This document shows, piece by piece, positions 7,885 through 16,483 of a DNA stretch of 51,356 bases (the first letter of the stretch is position 1; each line of letters opens with the position of its first letter). Made by a program: the position numbers and the translations under genes. This DNA is from an uncultured Polaromonas sp. (lineage in GTDB: Bacteria; Pseudomonadota; Gammaproteobacteria; Burkholderiales; Burkholderiaceae_C). The stretch is taken from NCBI GenBank assembly GCA_937863225.1, contig CALMEI010000022.1, forward strand, positions 1-51,356, read 5' to 3'. Under the pieces are notes generated by a model that was not told where the DNA came from, did no database searches, and worked only from the letters and a program-made list of their open reading frames with translations.

Positions 7885-8361
7885 ATGCAAAAAATTCTGC
7901 ACATTAACGCAGACAAGTGCACCGGCTGTATGCAATGCGAAATGGCTTGTGCATTTGAAAACCATGGCACTTTTGCCACGGCGAAATCACGAATCAAAGT
8001 TTTTAACTTCCACGAAACTGGGAAAAAAGTCCCCTACACGTGCACGCAGTGCGATGAAGCTTGGTGTTTACATGCTTGCCCTGTTGAAGCCATCACAGTA
8101 GATAAATTAACCGGCGCAAAAGTGGTGAACAAAGCCACTTGTGTGGGTTGCAAGGTTTGTACCATTGCTTGCCCATTCGGCACCATCAACTACGTCGAGT
8201 CCAGCGGCAAGGTACAAAAATGCGATCTCTGCGGTGGCGACCCCGCTTGCGCCAGCGCCTGCCCAACAGGTGCAATCACGTTCATTGATGCCAATTGGAC
8301 TGGTTTAGGCAAGATGGAACAATGGGCCAACAAATTAGGCAACCAGCCTTCAGCAAGTTAA
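7885..8361 (+). CDS. aorA: AorA: polyferredoxin electron-transfer subunit of aldehyde oxidoreductase
   Basis: The protein has 158 residues and sixteen Cys in four blocks: CTGCMQCEMAC (C12-C22), CTQCDEAWCLHACP, CVGCKVCTIACP and CDLCGGDPACASACP. These would hold four [4Fe-4S] clusters, as in DmsB/HycB-type ferredoxins. In the Aromatoleum enzyme the equivalent AorA carries electrons between the tungsten subunit and the flavin subunit and polymerises into a wire. GGAGG lies seven bases before the ATG, a strong ribosome site. The next gene, aorB, starts 24 bases downstream with its own AAGGAG. No signal peptide is present, so the complex is cytoplasmic. Confidence 0.9.
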   Translation: MQKILHINADKCTGCMQCEMACAFENHGTFATAKSRIKVFNFHETGKKVPYTCTQCDEAWCLHACPVEAITVDKLTGAKVVNKATCVGCKVCTIACPFGTINYVESSGKVQKCDLCGGDPACASACPTGAITFIDANWTGLGKMEQWANKLGNQPSAS

Positions 8362-8385
8362 TTTACCTTCAAGGAGAACACGATC

Positions 8386-10233
8386 ATGGCATGGGCAGGA
8401 AAAATCCTACGGGTCAATTTAACAGCCGGCACAGTTAAATCTGAGCCACTGAACATGGACTGGGCACGCGCTTACATTGGGTCGCGCGGCTTGGGTACAA
8501 AATATTTTGTTGAAGAGGTGGACGCCAAAGTCGACCCTCTTTCTGCGGACAACAAACTCATCTGGTCTACCGGACCATTAACTGGCACCATGGCCTCTAC
8601 GGGCGGCCGCTATACCGTCATCACCAAAGGGCCGTTGACAGGTGCTATCGCGTGTTCTAACTCTGGTGGTTACTGGGGCGCAGAATTCAAAATGGCGGGT
8701 TGGGACATGGTCATCATGGAAGGCAAATCGGCCAAGCCGGTTTACCTGTATGTGAATGACGACGTGGCTGAATTGCGCGATGCCTCACACATATGGGGCA
8801 AGAGTGTTTGGGAAACTGAAAACATCCTCAAATCCAGTTTGCAAGATCCACTCACACGTGTTTCCAGCATTGGCAAAGCAGGTGAAAATGGCGTGCTGTT
8901 TGCCGCCGTGGTGAATGACATGCACCGTGCTGCAGGACGCTCGGGCGTAGGCGCTGTCATGGGCAGCAAGAACCTCAAAGCAATTGCCGTGCGTGGCACC
9001 AAAGGCGTGGGCAATTTGCACAACCCCAAAGCATTCATGGCTGCGGTCAACGATAAGAAAAAAATTCTGGCCGAAAACGGTGTGACAGGTACCGGCTTGC
9101 CAGCCATGGGCACGCAAGTGCTGATGAGCGTCATCAATGAAGTGGGCGCTCTGCCCACCCGCAACCACCGCGACAACCAATTTGAAGGTGCCAAAGACAT
9201 TGGCGCTGAAGCCATGGCGACACCACGAAAAACCGATGGCAAAAAACACTTGGTCACCAACCAAGCGTGCTTTGGTTGCACCATCGCCTGTGGCCGCATC
9301 AGCAAAATGGACGAAAACCATTTCACCATTGTCAACAAGCCCCAATACCGTGGCGCAAACGGTGGTTTGGAATACGAAGCTGCATGGTCATTGGGTGCTG
9401 CCAATGGTGTGAACGATTTAGAAGCCCTGCAATACGCTAACTTGCTGTGTAACGAAGAAGGCATTGACCCCATTAGCTTTGGTGCAACAGTGGGTGCGGT
9501 GATGGAGTTGTATGACATGGGCGTACTGACCAAAGAGCAAGTGGGTATTGAAGCTAAATTTGGTTCGGCACAAGCATTGGCATTTTTGGCAGAGGAAACC
9601 GTCAACGGTCGTGGCTTTGGCAAAGAGATTGGCCAAGGTTCAAAGCGATTGACAGCCAAATACGGTCACCCCGAGTTATCCATGAGCAGCAAAGGACAGG
9701 AATTCCCCGCCTATGACGGTCGCGCCATTCAAGGTATCGGTTTGGCCTATGCCACATCGAACCGTGGTGGTTGCCATTTACGCGGCTACACCATTGCTTC
9801 TGAAGTGTTGGGCATACCGGTCAAAACTGACCCACTCGAGCATGACGGCAAACCCGAATTGGTAAAGGCGTTTCAAGATGCGACAGCAGCATTTGACTCG
9901 TCAGGCTTGTGCATCTTCACCACCTTTGCTTGGGGTTTGGCAGATCTTGCACCGCAAATGCAAGGCGCATGCGGTGACCAATACACCACCGAAGAATTAG
10001 AGAAAATTGGCGAACGCATTTGGAACATGGAGCGCGAATTCAACAACCGCGCTGGCTTCACCGCCAAAGACGACAGCTTACCAAAACGTTTGTTGACGGA
10101 AGCTTGCAAAACGGGCCCAGCAAAAGGCAAAGTGAACATGCTGGCCGACATGCTGCCCAAATACTATGCTGCGCGTGGCTGGGACAAAGATGGCAAACCC
10201 ACCGCGGATACACGCAAACGGCTTGGTTTGTAA
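8386..10233 (+). CDS. aorB: AorB: tungsten/molybdenum aldehyde ferredoxin oxidoreductase
   Basis: The protein has 615 residues, the family length. It has the AOR N-terminal domain (GSRGLGTKYF; STGPLTGT) and the cluster motif C295-x2-C298-x3-C302 (CFGCTIAC), with the fourth ligand at C509 (SSGLCIF). The enzyme oxidises aldehydes to acids, and in reverse can reduce acids, using a bis-pyranopterin W or Mo centre and one [4Fe-4S] cluster. Tungsten is expected from the family but the metal cannot be read from sequence. It follows aorA with AAGGAG before the ATG. A strong intrinsic terminator begins 30 bases after its stop and separates it from aorC. Confidence 0.95.
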   Translation: MAWAGKILRVNLTAGTVKSEPLNMDWARAYIGSRGLGTKYFVEEVDAKVDPLSADNKLIWSTGPLTGTMASTGGRYTVITKGPLTGAIACSNSGGYWGAEFKMAGWDMVIMEGKSAKPVYLYVNDDVAELRDASHIWGKSVWETENILKSSLQDPLTRVSSIGKAGENGVLFAAVVNDMHRAAGRSGVGAVMGSKNLKAIAVRGTKGVGNLHNPKAFMAAVNDKKKILAENGVTGTGLPAMGTQVLMSVINEVGALPTRNHRDNQFEGAKDIGAEAMATPRKTDGKKHLVTNQACFGCTIACGRISKMDENHFTIVNKPQYRGANGGLEYEAAWSLGAANGVNDLEALQYANLLCNEEGIDPISFGATVGAVMELYDMGVLTKEQVGIEAKFGSAQALAFLAEETVNGRGFGKEIGQGSKRLTAKYGHPELSMSSKGQEFPAYDGRAIQGIGLAYATSNRGGCHLRGYTIASEVLGIPVKTDPLEHDGKPELVKAFQDATAAFDSSGLCIFTTFAWGLADLAPQMQGACGDQYTTEELEKIGERIWNMEREFNNRAGFTAKDDSLPKRLLTEACKTGPAKGKVNMLADMLPKYYAARGWDKDGKPTADTRKRLGL

Positions 10234-10263
10234 TCGAAAGAGACACACCATTTGAGCCAACCC

Positions 10264-10291
10264 AAAAAGCGACTCCTAGGGGTCGCTTTTT
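10264..10291 (+). terminator. Intrinsic terminator between aorB and aorC
   Basis: AAAAAGCGAC (10264-10273) pairs perfectly with GTCGCTTTTT (10282-10291) around an 8-base loop. The 3' arm ends in five T followed by AATTTAAAG. The A-rich 5' arm would also let it work in reverse. It lies inside a run of genes expected to be one operon, so partial read-through is likely. Confidence 0.85.
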
Positions 10292-10313
10292 AATTTAAAG
10301 AGGACCAAACAAC

Positions 10314-11615
10314 ATGCACCACATCATCATTGGCGGCGGACCTGCGGGTTTGATTGCAGCAGAAACGATACGCAAATTGGCACCGCTTGATAACATCAGC
10401 ATCATCAGCGACGAACCAGAACCACCCTACTCACGCATGGCCATACCCTATTTGCTGATGGGCAAGGTGCAAGAGCACGGCACGCATTTGCGTAAAAACA
10501 ATGCACATTTGGCGGACTTAAAGGTAAATTGGGTTCAAGCCAGCGTGAAATCTGTCAATACCGCTACTAAAACTATCGCTTTATCAACTGGCGTCAGCAC
10601 CAGTTTTGACACCTTGCTGATTGCCAGTGGTTCACACCCCATTGCGCCACCGATTCCAGGTATCCAATCTGAAGGCGTGCACACCTGTTGGACGTTGGCT
10701 GACGCACGTCACATCATGGCCAAGGCAGGCAAAGGCACGCGCGTGTTGCAATTGGGGGCGGGTTTCATTGGATGCATCATCATGGAAGCACTGGCAGCAC
10801 GTGGCGTGAAATTAAGTGTGGTTGAAATGGGTGACCGCATGGTGCCGCGCATGATGGGCCCAGCTGCGGGTGGCATGATACGCCAATGGTGCGAGGCCAA
10901 AGGTGTTGAGGTCTTCACATCCACCAAAGTCGAATCGATTGAGGCGGGCAAACCGCTCAAGGTGAAACTGAGCACAGGTAAAACCGTTGAAGCCGATTTG
11001 CTCATCAGTGCGGCGGGTGTGCGACCTGCCATTGGTTATTTGAAAGATTCCGGCATCGAATGTTTGCTGGGCGTTTTAACCGATGCGCATTTGCAAACCA
11101 ATGTGCCAGGCATCTATGCGGCTGGAGATTGCGCAGAAGCGTTTGACAAAATCAGCAACAAAACCATTGTCAGTGCCATTCAACCCAACGCCGCTGAACA
11201 AGCGCGTTGCGCCGCCATCAACATGGTGGCCTACAGCCGTGGTGAGCCAGCCAAGACCGAACTGAAAGGCGTGACGCAAATCAATGTGCTGGACACATTG
11301 GGTTTAATCTCGTGCAGTTTTGGCAACTGGCTAGGCGTAGGCCAAGCTGAAGGTGGCGAACATGTCGAACTCAACGATATTACCAACAATCGCCATTTGA
11401 ATTTGCAATTCAAAGACGATGTATTGGTAGGCTGCAATGCGGTGGGATGGACACAACACGTGGGCGTGCTGCGCAGCTTGGTAGAAGACCAAATCAAGCT
11501 CGGCCCTTGGAAAGACAAACTCAAAACCGACCCCACTTTGTTGGTAGAAGCCTATTTGGCCAGCGCACAAGGGCAAGGCCAGTGGTCTGGGGCAGATGAT
11601 GTACGCAGACGTTAA
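10314..11615 (+). CDS. aorC: AorC: FAD/NAD(P)-dependent oxidoreductase subunit
   Basis: The protein has 433 residues. The FAD-binding GxGxxG is at the very N-terminus (HHIIIGGGPAGL), and a second nucleotide fold for NAD(P)H follows near residue 145 (LQLGAGFIG). A third flavin motif is GIYAAGDCAEA. The closest known role is AorC of the bacterial tungsten aldehyde oxidoreductase, which links the iron-sulfur chain to NAD. AGAGG lies about ten bases before the ATG. The gene lies after the terminator, so its level may be lower than that of aorAB. It could be confused with nitrite reductase or rubredoxin reductase-like flavoproteins, but context favours AorC. Confidence 0.88.
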   Translation: MHHIIIGGGPAGLIAAETIRKLAPLDNISIISDEPEPPYSRMAIPYLLMGKVQEHGTHLRKNNAHLADLKVNWVQASVKSVNTATKTIALSTGVSTSFDTLLIASGSHPIAPPIPGIQSEGVHTCWTLADARHIMAKAGKGTRVLQLGAGFIGCIIMEALAARGVKLSVVEMGDRMVPRMMGPAAGGMIRQWCEAKGVEVFTSTKVESIEAGKPLKVKLSTGKTVEADLLISAAGVRPAIGYLKDSGIECLLGVLTDAHLQTNVPGIYAAGDCAEAFDKISNKTIVSAIQPNAAEQARCAAINMVAYSRGEPAKTELKGVTQINVLDTLGLISCSFGNWLGVGQAEGGEHVELNDITNNRHLNLQFKDDVLVGCNAVGWTQHVGVLRSLVEDQIKLGPWKDKLKTDPTLLVEAYLASAQGQGQWSGADDVRRR

Positions 11616-11639
11616 ACCCAGAAGCTAAACTTGACCCCT

Positions 11640-11894
11640 ATGCACATCACTCTCAAACTTTTTGCCACACTCACCGATTACCTGCCCGCCGAATCGCGCT
11701 ACACCAACATCGTCGAACTGGACGTAGCTGATGGCACCACCATTGGTGACATCATCAACCAATACCAATTGCCGCCCAAATGGGTGCACTTGGTTTTGGT
11801 CAACGGCAGCTACATCAACCCTGAAGACAGAGCAAATAAAAAATTAGCAAAAGATGATGTCTTAGCCATCTGGCCACCTATTGCAGGGGGTTAA
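11640..11894 (+). CDS. AorD: MoaD/ThiS-family sulfur carrier of the aor cluster
   Basis: The frame opens at TTG 11631, but ATG 11640 begins a clean ubiquitin-like fold (MHITLKLFATLTDYLP) and gives 84 residues. It ends in PPIAGG. The C-terminal Gly-Gly is the thiocarboxylate-forming site of MoaD, which donates sulfur to molybdopterin. A dedicated copy beside aorABC suggests supply of the tungsto- or molybdopterin for AorB. It starts 24 bases after aorC. The small size and terminal GG make the family call firm, while the specificity for the aor cofactor is inferred from position. Confidence 0.87.
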   Translation: MHITLKLFATLTDYLPAESRYTNIVELDVADGTTIGDIINQYQLPPKWVHLVLVNGSYINPEDRANKKLAKDDVLAIWPPIAGG

Positions 11895-11904
11895 TGTTGC
11901 TCCC

Positions 11905-11973
11905 ACGCTTGACACTTCGTGTACTGCGCTGCCCTCCAAGAGGGCTGATTCCCTTTGTGGCGGCTCGTCGGAG
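11905..11973 (+). repeat. REP-like element with GC-rich hairpin
   Basis: The gap between the MoaD-like gene and the next small gene contains GCCCTC-CAA-GAGGGC (11931-11945), flanked by CTTCGTGTACTGCGCT on the left and TGTGGCGGCTCGTCGGAG on the right. The layout resembles intergenic elements frequent in Comamonadaceae, which have a CGCTGCCC...GGGC hairpin and a GGCGGC tail. Only one copy is seen in the window, so this rests on recognition rather than on internal repetition. Its last bases supply the GGAG ribosome site of the next gene. Confidence 0.45.
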
Positions 11974-11982
11974 AATTTCCTA

Positions 11983-12282
11983 ATGCAATCATTCTACGAA
12001 GAACGTTTTGAGCGTGAGATGGGTTGCACCGAAGTCGAATGGCTGCGCTGGTTGCCCGATGCGATTGGCGACAACCATTGGAAGCTGCAAGCCCAATCAG
12101 CCGGCGTGCGTATCGGCGATGGCGCTTTGGGTTTGAAATGGGAGGTTGGCGCACCACGCGTGATTGGCCTGGTGCAAATTCCACGTCTGCTCGTCAGCTT
12201 TCGGTTTGCAGGGTTAGACGATGCCCAACGATATGCTTTTATGAAGCGTTTTGATTTGTATATGCAGCGTGGTGGGGGTTAG
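11983..12282 (+). CDS. Small unknown protein at the end of the aor cluster
   Basis: An upstream TTG at 11881 keeps the frame open, but ATG 11983 has GGAG nine bases before it and begins a compact 99-residue protein (MQSFYEERFEREMGCTEVEW). It is rich in Trp and Arg, with alternating strands such as WKLQAQSAGVRIGDGALGL and a final helix FMKRFDLYMQR. No signal peptide, Cys pair or metal motif is seen. I do not recognise the family. The tight link to aorABC and the MoaD-like gene suggests a role in enzyme maturation, cofactor insertion or assembly. It converges with the DUF4395 gene, 26 bases away. Confidence 0.75.
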   Translation: MQSFYEERFEREMGCTEVEWLRWLPDAIGDNHWKLQAQSAGVRIGDGALGLKWEVGAPRVIGLVQIPRLLVSFRFAGLDDAQRYAFMKRFDLYMQRGGG

Positions 12283-12308
12283 TTAACACAAGCGTCGTGG
12301 GCGCTGCA

Positions 12309-13112
12309 TCAATTGCAATTGTTGTGCAATTTCCATTGCGCTTCGTGCCCTATTTTTTTGGCAAATTCAGGCACCGTGCAGCGTGCTATTTCTGCTGCGT
12401 CTGCCGCTTTGGGTTTATCAGATTCCATAATTGGCGTGCTATTGTCTGAATGCATGCCACGGTTTTGAATCATGTCGCGCATCATGTCCGGGTCGGTGTT
12501 CAAAGTGCCTTTGGTGTATACAACGGGTGCAATCAAAAAAATGCTGGCGATGAAGGCTGCCAACACAGCCACTTGGGGCCAACGCAATTGATTGCTTTGA
12601 GGTGGGGGCAAATCGCACACACCGCCTGGGCACAACTCGGCTTGATTTTTGAAAATCATGTTGTAAATTTTGCAACCTATGCAAATACCAAACGAGGTTT
12701 CAAAAAACATGAGCAGCAAACATATTCCGCACGAGATGAAATTGACTGGCCCCAACATGCGGTTAAACACCATGGTATAGGCCATCACCAACGCCAAGAC
12801 AAAACCAATGCCCCATGCAAAGCGTTTTTGTGGTGCACCCGAATAATCGGGCTGCTGCTTGCGCACAAACCATTGGCCCAAAATCATACTGGGCGCATAG
12901 CGTGGGTTGATGAACAAACGAATGGTGAAGTCAATTAAAAACAAAATGACAAACAAGCGAATCGGCTGAAAATTACCCGCCAACCAAGCATTCATGAAAG
13001 CCACCAGCGCAGGAAAAAATAAAATGCCAGCAGCGGCGCGCACCACACGCTCGTTGAACACGCGCACGTTGTAGCCTTCTACCTTGTCGCCAAATGCAAA
13101 TAATTCGTTCAT
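12309..13112 (-). CDS. DUF4395 multi-pass membrane protein
   Basis: The frame extends to 13202, but ATG 13112 has AGGAT just before it and starts the conserved MNELFAFGDKVEGY, giving 267 residues. DUF4395 features are visible: FINPRYAPSM near 68-76, several hydrophobic segments (about 24-45, 52-68, 100-116, 122-137) and FETSFGICIGCKIY with C144 and C147. A further hydrophobic segment and a soluble C-terminal part follow. The CxxC at a membrane face suggests redox or metal handling, but no function is established for the family. Cys-rich LCPGGVC follows the CxxC closely. It is separated from the aor genes by direction and probably unrelated. Confidence 0.85.
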   Translation of the reverse strand: MNELFAFGDKVEGYNVRVFNERVVRAAAGILFFPALVAFMNAWLAGNFQPIRLFVILFLIDFTIRLFINPRYAPSMILGQWFVRKQQPDYSGAPQKRFAWGIGFVLALVMAYTMVFNRMLGPVNFISCGICLLLMFFETSFGICIGCKIYNMIFKNQAELCPGGVCDLPPPQSNQLRWPQVAVLAAFIASIFLIAPVVYTKGTLNTDPDMMRDMIQNRGMHSDNSTPIMESDKPKAADAAEIARCTVPEFAKKIGHEAQWKLHNNCN

Positions 13113-13242
13113 AGTTATCCTAGTTTTTATACAACCACGAGTATCGCACGCAAGCATGCAATTGTACGGATGTCGCTCTGCAAGACAGGTAAACTTGGGC
13201 AAAGTTCTCTATCCAACCATCAGAAATTACCACCGATTCATC

Positions 13243-13602
13243 ATGATCACTCTTTATGGCATTCCCAACTGCGACACCGTCAAAAAAGCCCGTGCATGGC
13301 TGGCCGAACACGGCTTAGACCATCAGTTCCATGACTTTAAAAAGCAAGGTGTGCCACCCGAACGATTGCAACTTTGGATGTCTGCCGTTGGCTGGGAAAC
13401 CCTGCTCAACCGCAAAGGCACGATGTGGCGCAAACTGGACGCAGCCACGCAAGCCACCGTGGTGGACGATCCAAGCGCGGCTGAGCTGATGCGGACACAA
13501 AGCTCAGTCATCAAGCGCCCAGTCGTTGAATGGACTGCAAACTCCAAAAAGAGTGACATCACAGTCGGCTTTAAACCCGAAGATTGGTCCAATCGCCTGT
13601 AA
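13243..13602 (+). CDS. ArsC/Spx-family protein (YffB-like)
   Basis: The frame opens at 13084, but ATG 13243 gives the conserved start MITLYGIPNCDTVKKAR and 120 residues, the usual family length. C10 is the thioredoxin-fold Cys of ArsC/YffB/Spx proteins. It is not followed by a CxxC partner, as expected for this family. The later block SSVIKRPVVEW matches the KRP motif near the substrate site. Proteins of this type reduce thiols or arsenate with glutathione, but YffB-like members have no proven arsenate reductase activity. There is no arsenic gene beside it, so a general thiol role is safer. Confidence 0.85.
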   Translation: MITLYGIPNCDTVKKARAWLAEHGLDHQFHDFKKQGVPPERLQLWMSAVGWETLLNRKGTMWRKLDAATQATVVDDPSAAELMRTQSSVIKRPVVEWTANSKKSDITVGFKPEDWSNRL

Positions 13603-13625
13603 AACACCCAGCGCCAGCAATTGAA

Positions 13626-13696
13626 TCAAAATATATGACATTTTAGGCTGTATACAGCGTATTTATTGCCTATAGTGCTATTAAATATATAGCATA
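13626..13696 (-). repeat. Short hairpin repeat, copy 4
   Basis: Reverse-orientation copy: it reads CAAAATATATGA, then GCGTATTTATTGCC and TGCTATTAAATATATAGCA on the plus strand. It starts 24 bases after the ArsC/Spx-like gene. The rest of the 276-base gap before the glycine-zipper gene shows a small inverted repeat CACCT...AGGTG at 13826-13841 and no recognisable gene. Confidence 0.85.
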
Positions 13697-13878
13697 TACA
13701 TCCGTTGATGGCATTGATTTAGAAAACTTCACCCCATCTTTACAACCGCGATACACAAAACCGTCAGCAACATGGCGTGCTCTGCGTTGTAGGTGTACTG
13801 AACGGGCAAGTGTGAAATTCCTCACCACCTTTGTTCAGGTGCTAAGAGATTTATCTTCTGACTGAAGGAGTATTTGAC

Positions 13879-14622
13879 ATGGAAAAGAGCATGAAAAAGA
13901 ATTTGGTTTTGAAAAGTGTTTTGTCGGCAGCTATGTTGGCAACAGCAGGTGTCAGCTTTGCACAAACTGGGCCCGCCAATGCGTATGGCATTGTGGTTTC
14001 CAGCACACCCGTTGTGCAAAAGGTCACTGTGCCCAAACAAATTTGCACCACAACCACAGTGCAATATGGTCAACCAACGGGTGGTGGCGCTTTGTTAGGT
14101 GCGGTGGTGGGCGGTGCCATTGGTAACCAATTTGGCAAAGGTGATGGCCGCGCTGTGGCAACTGTGATTGGTGCTTTGGGTGGCGGTATTGTTGGCAACC
14201 AAATTGAGGCGCAAGCGCAATACCCGACACAGCATTGCCGCACCGAAAATGTGGTGGAAAACCGCACCGTGGCGCAAACGGTGGTGTATGACTACGCAGG
14301 GCAACGCTACACCGTGCAAATGCCAGCCGAAGGCGATTTCCGCCCTGGTGTGCGCTTGGCCTTGTACGTGGACGCACCGGTAGCACCGACCTATGCTCCC
14401 GTGCAAACCACCAGCTATTTATACAGCGCACCAGCTGTCAACCCAGTGGTGTACTACAACGTCTTTGACACCTACCGGCATGTGTATCGCCCTATCAGCT
14501 ACTACAGCAAGCCGTATTTTGTTGCCCCGCATGCCGCTGTGCGACCCGTACGTCCACCAGTGCAGCATGTACATCGTGTGCCAGAGCGTGAACCACGTCA
14601 CGAGCCATATCGCAACTGGTAA
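13879..14622 (+). CDS. Exported glycine-zipper (2TM/Rick_17kDa-like) protein
   Basis: The protein has 247 residues with GGAG well placed before the ATG. A signal peptide ends at VSFAQ. A glycine-zipper segment follows at about 72-115 (GGGALLGAVVGGAIGNQFG, then GALGGGIVGNQ), typical of the SlyB/Rick_17kDa surface-antigen fold that inserts into the outer membrane. The C-terminal third is rich in Tyr, Pro, Val and His (VYRPISYYSKPYF; repeated RPVRPP). It lacks a lipobox Cys, so it is not a typical 17-kDa lipoprotein. A role in envelope integrity is likely but unproven. A strong terminator lies 45 bases downstream. Confidence 0.85.
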   Translation: MEKSMKKNLVLKSVLSAAMLATAGVSFAQTGPANAYGIVVSSTPVVQKVTVPKQICTTTTVQYGQPTGGGALLGAVVGGAIGNQFGKGDGRAVATVIGALGGGIVGNQIEAQAQYPTQHCRTENVVENRTVAQTVVYDYAGQRYTVQMPAEGDFRPGVRLALYVDAPVAPTYAPVQTTSYLYSAPAVNPVVYYNVFDTYRHVYRPISYYSKPYFVAPHAAVRPVRPPVQHVHRVPEREPRHEPYRNW

Positions 14623-14666
14623 GACCGGGGCTTAGACAAAAGGTAAACCAGAATAGCCTAAAATCG

Positions 14667-14698
14667 AAGGGTGCATCCCAATGATGCACCCTTTTTTA
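14667..14698 (+). terminator. Intrinsic terminator after the glycine-zipper gene
   Basis: AAGGGTGCATC (14667-14677) pairs with GATGCACCCTT (14683-14693) around a 5-base loop and is followed by TTTTATTTTG. It ends transcription 45 bases after the stop codon and shortly before ppnP. Confidence 0.9.
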
Positions 14699-14732
14699 TT
14701 TTGTTCACCGATTTCTTCAAAACTGCTTCACC

Positions 14733-15071
14733 ATGACCTCTTCAAATAGTGCCAACATCACCGCCCAGATTCCCAATGTCACTGTCGCCACCACAGCCAG
14801 TGTTTATTTCGACGGCAAATGCATCAGCCATGGGATCACTTTCGCTGATGGAACCAAAAAATCGGTGGGTGTGGTTTTGCCATCTAGCTTAACGTTCAAC
14901 ACCGGCGCTCCTGAAATCATGGAATGCACATCAGGCAGTTGCGAATACAAGTTAGCTGGCACCGATACTTGGTTGAAATCCAGCGCGGGCGAAAAATTCA
15001 GCATACCTGGCAATTCGAGTTTTGAGATTCGTGTGACCGAGGCATACCACTACATCTGCCATTTTGGTTAA
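14733..15071 (+). CDS. ppnP: Pyrimidine/purine nucleoside phosphorylase PpnP
   Basis: The protein has 112 residues and forms a single cupin-like domain (DUF1255). Family landmarks are VYFDGKCISHGITFADG near the start, the middle VGVVLPSSLTFNTGAPEIME, and the end FEIRVTEAYHYICHFG. PpnP splits many nucleosides with phosphate into base and ribose-1-phosphate, supporting salvage in the cytosol. The family is usually about 94-105 residues, so the first dozen residues (MTSSNSANITAQ) may be an extension or the true start may be further in. No strong Shine-Dalgarno is visible. argG follows in the same direction 61 bases later. Confidence 0.92.
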   Translation: MTSSNSANITAQIPNVTVATTASVYFDGKCISHGITFADGTKKSVGVVLPSSLTFNTGAPEIMECTSGSCEYKLAGTDTWLKSSAGEKFSIPGNSSFEIRVTEAYHYICHFG

Positions 15072-15123
15072 TTGGCATTTTGATTAATCAACAAATTAGT
15101 TAACTAATATTTTTACGTTATAA

Positions 15124-16470
<1,347 letters not shown>

Positions 16471-16483
16471 TGCTGCTCAGCTT

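Noticed and set aside
8742-9659. A 305-codon open frame antisense to aorB
   Set aside because: It lies wholly inside aorB, which has clear family motifs; the antisense peptide has no recognisable domain and reflects codon bias.
13243-13602. Arsenate reductase assignment for the ArsC/Spx-like protein
   Set aside because: No arsenic genes are adjacent and YffB/Spx-type members with this motif are not shown to reduce arsenate.
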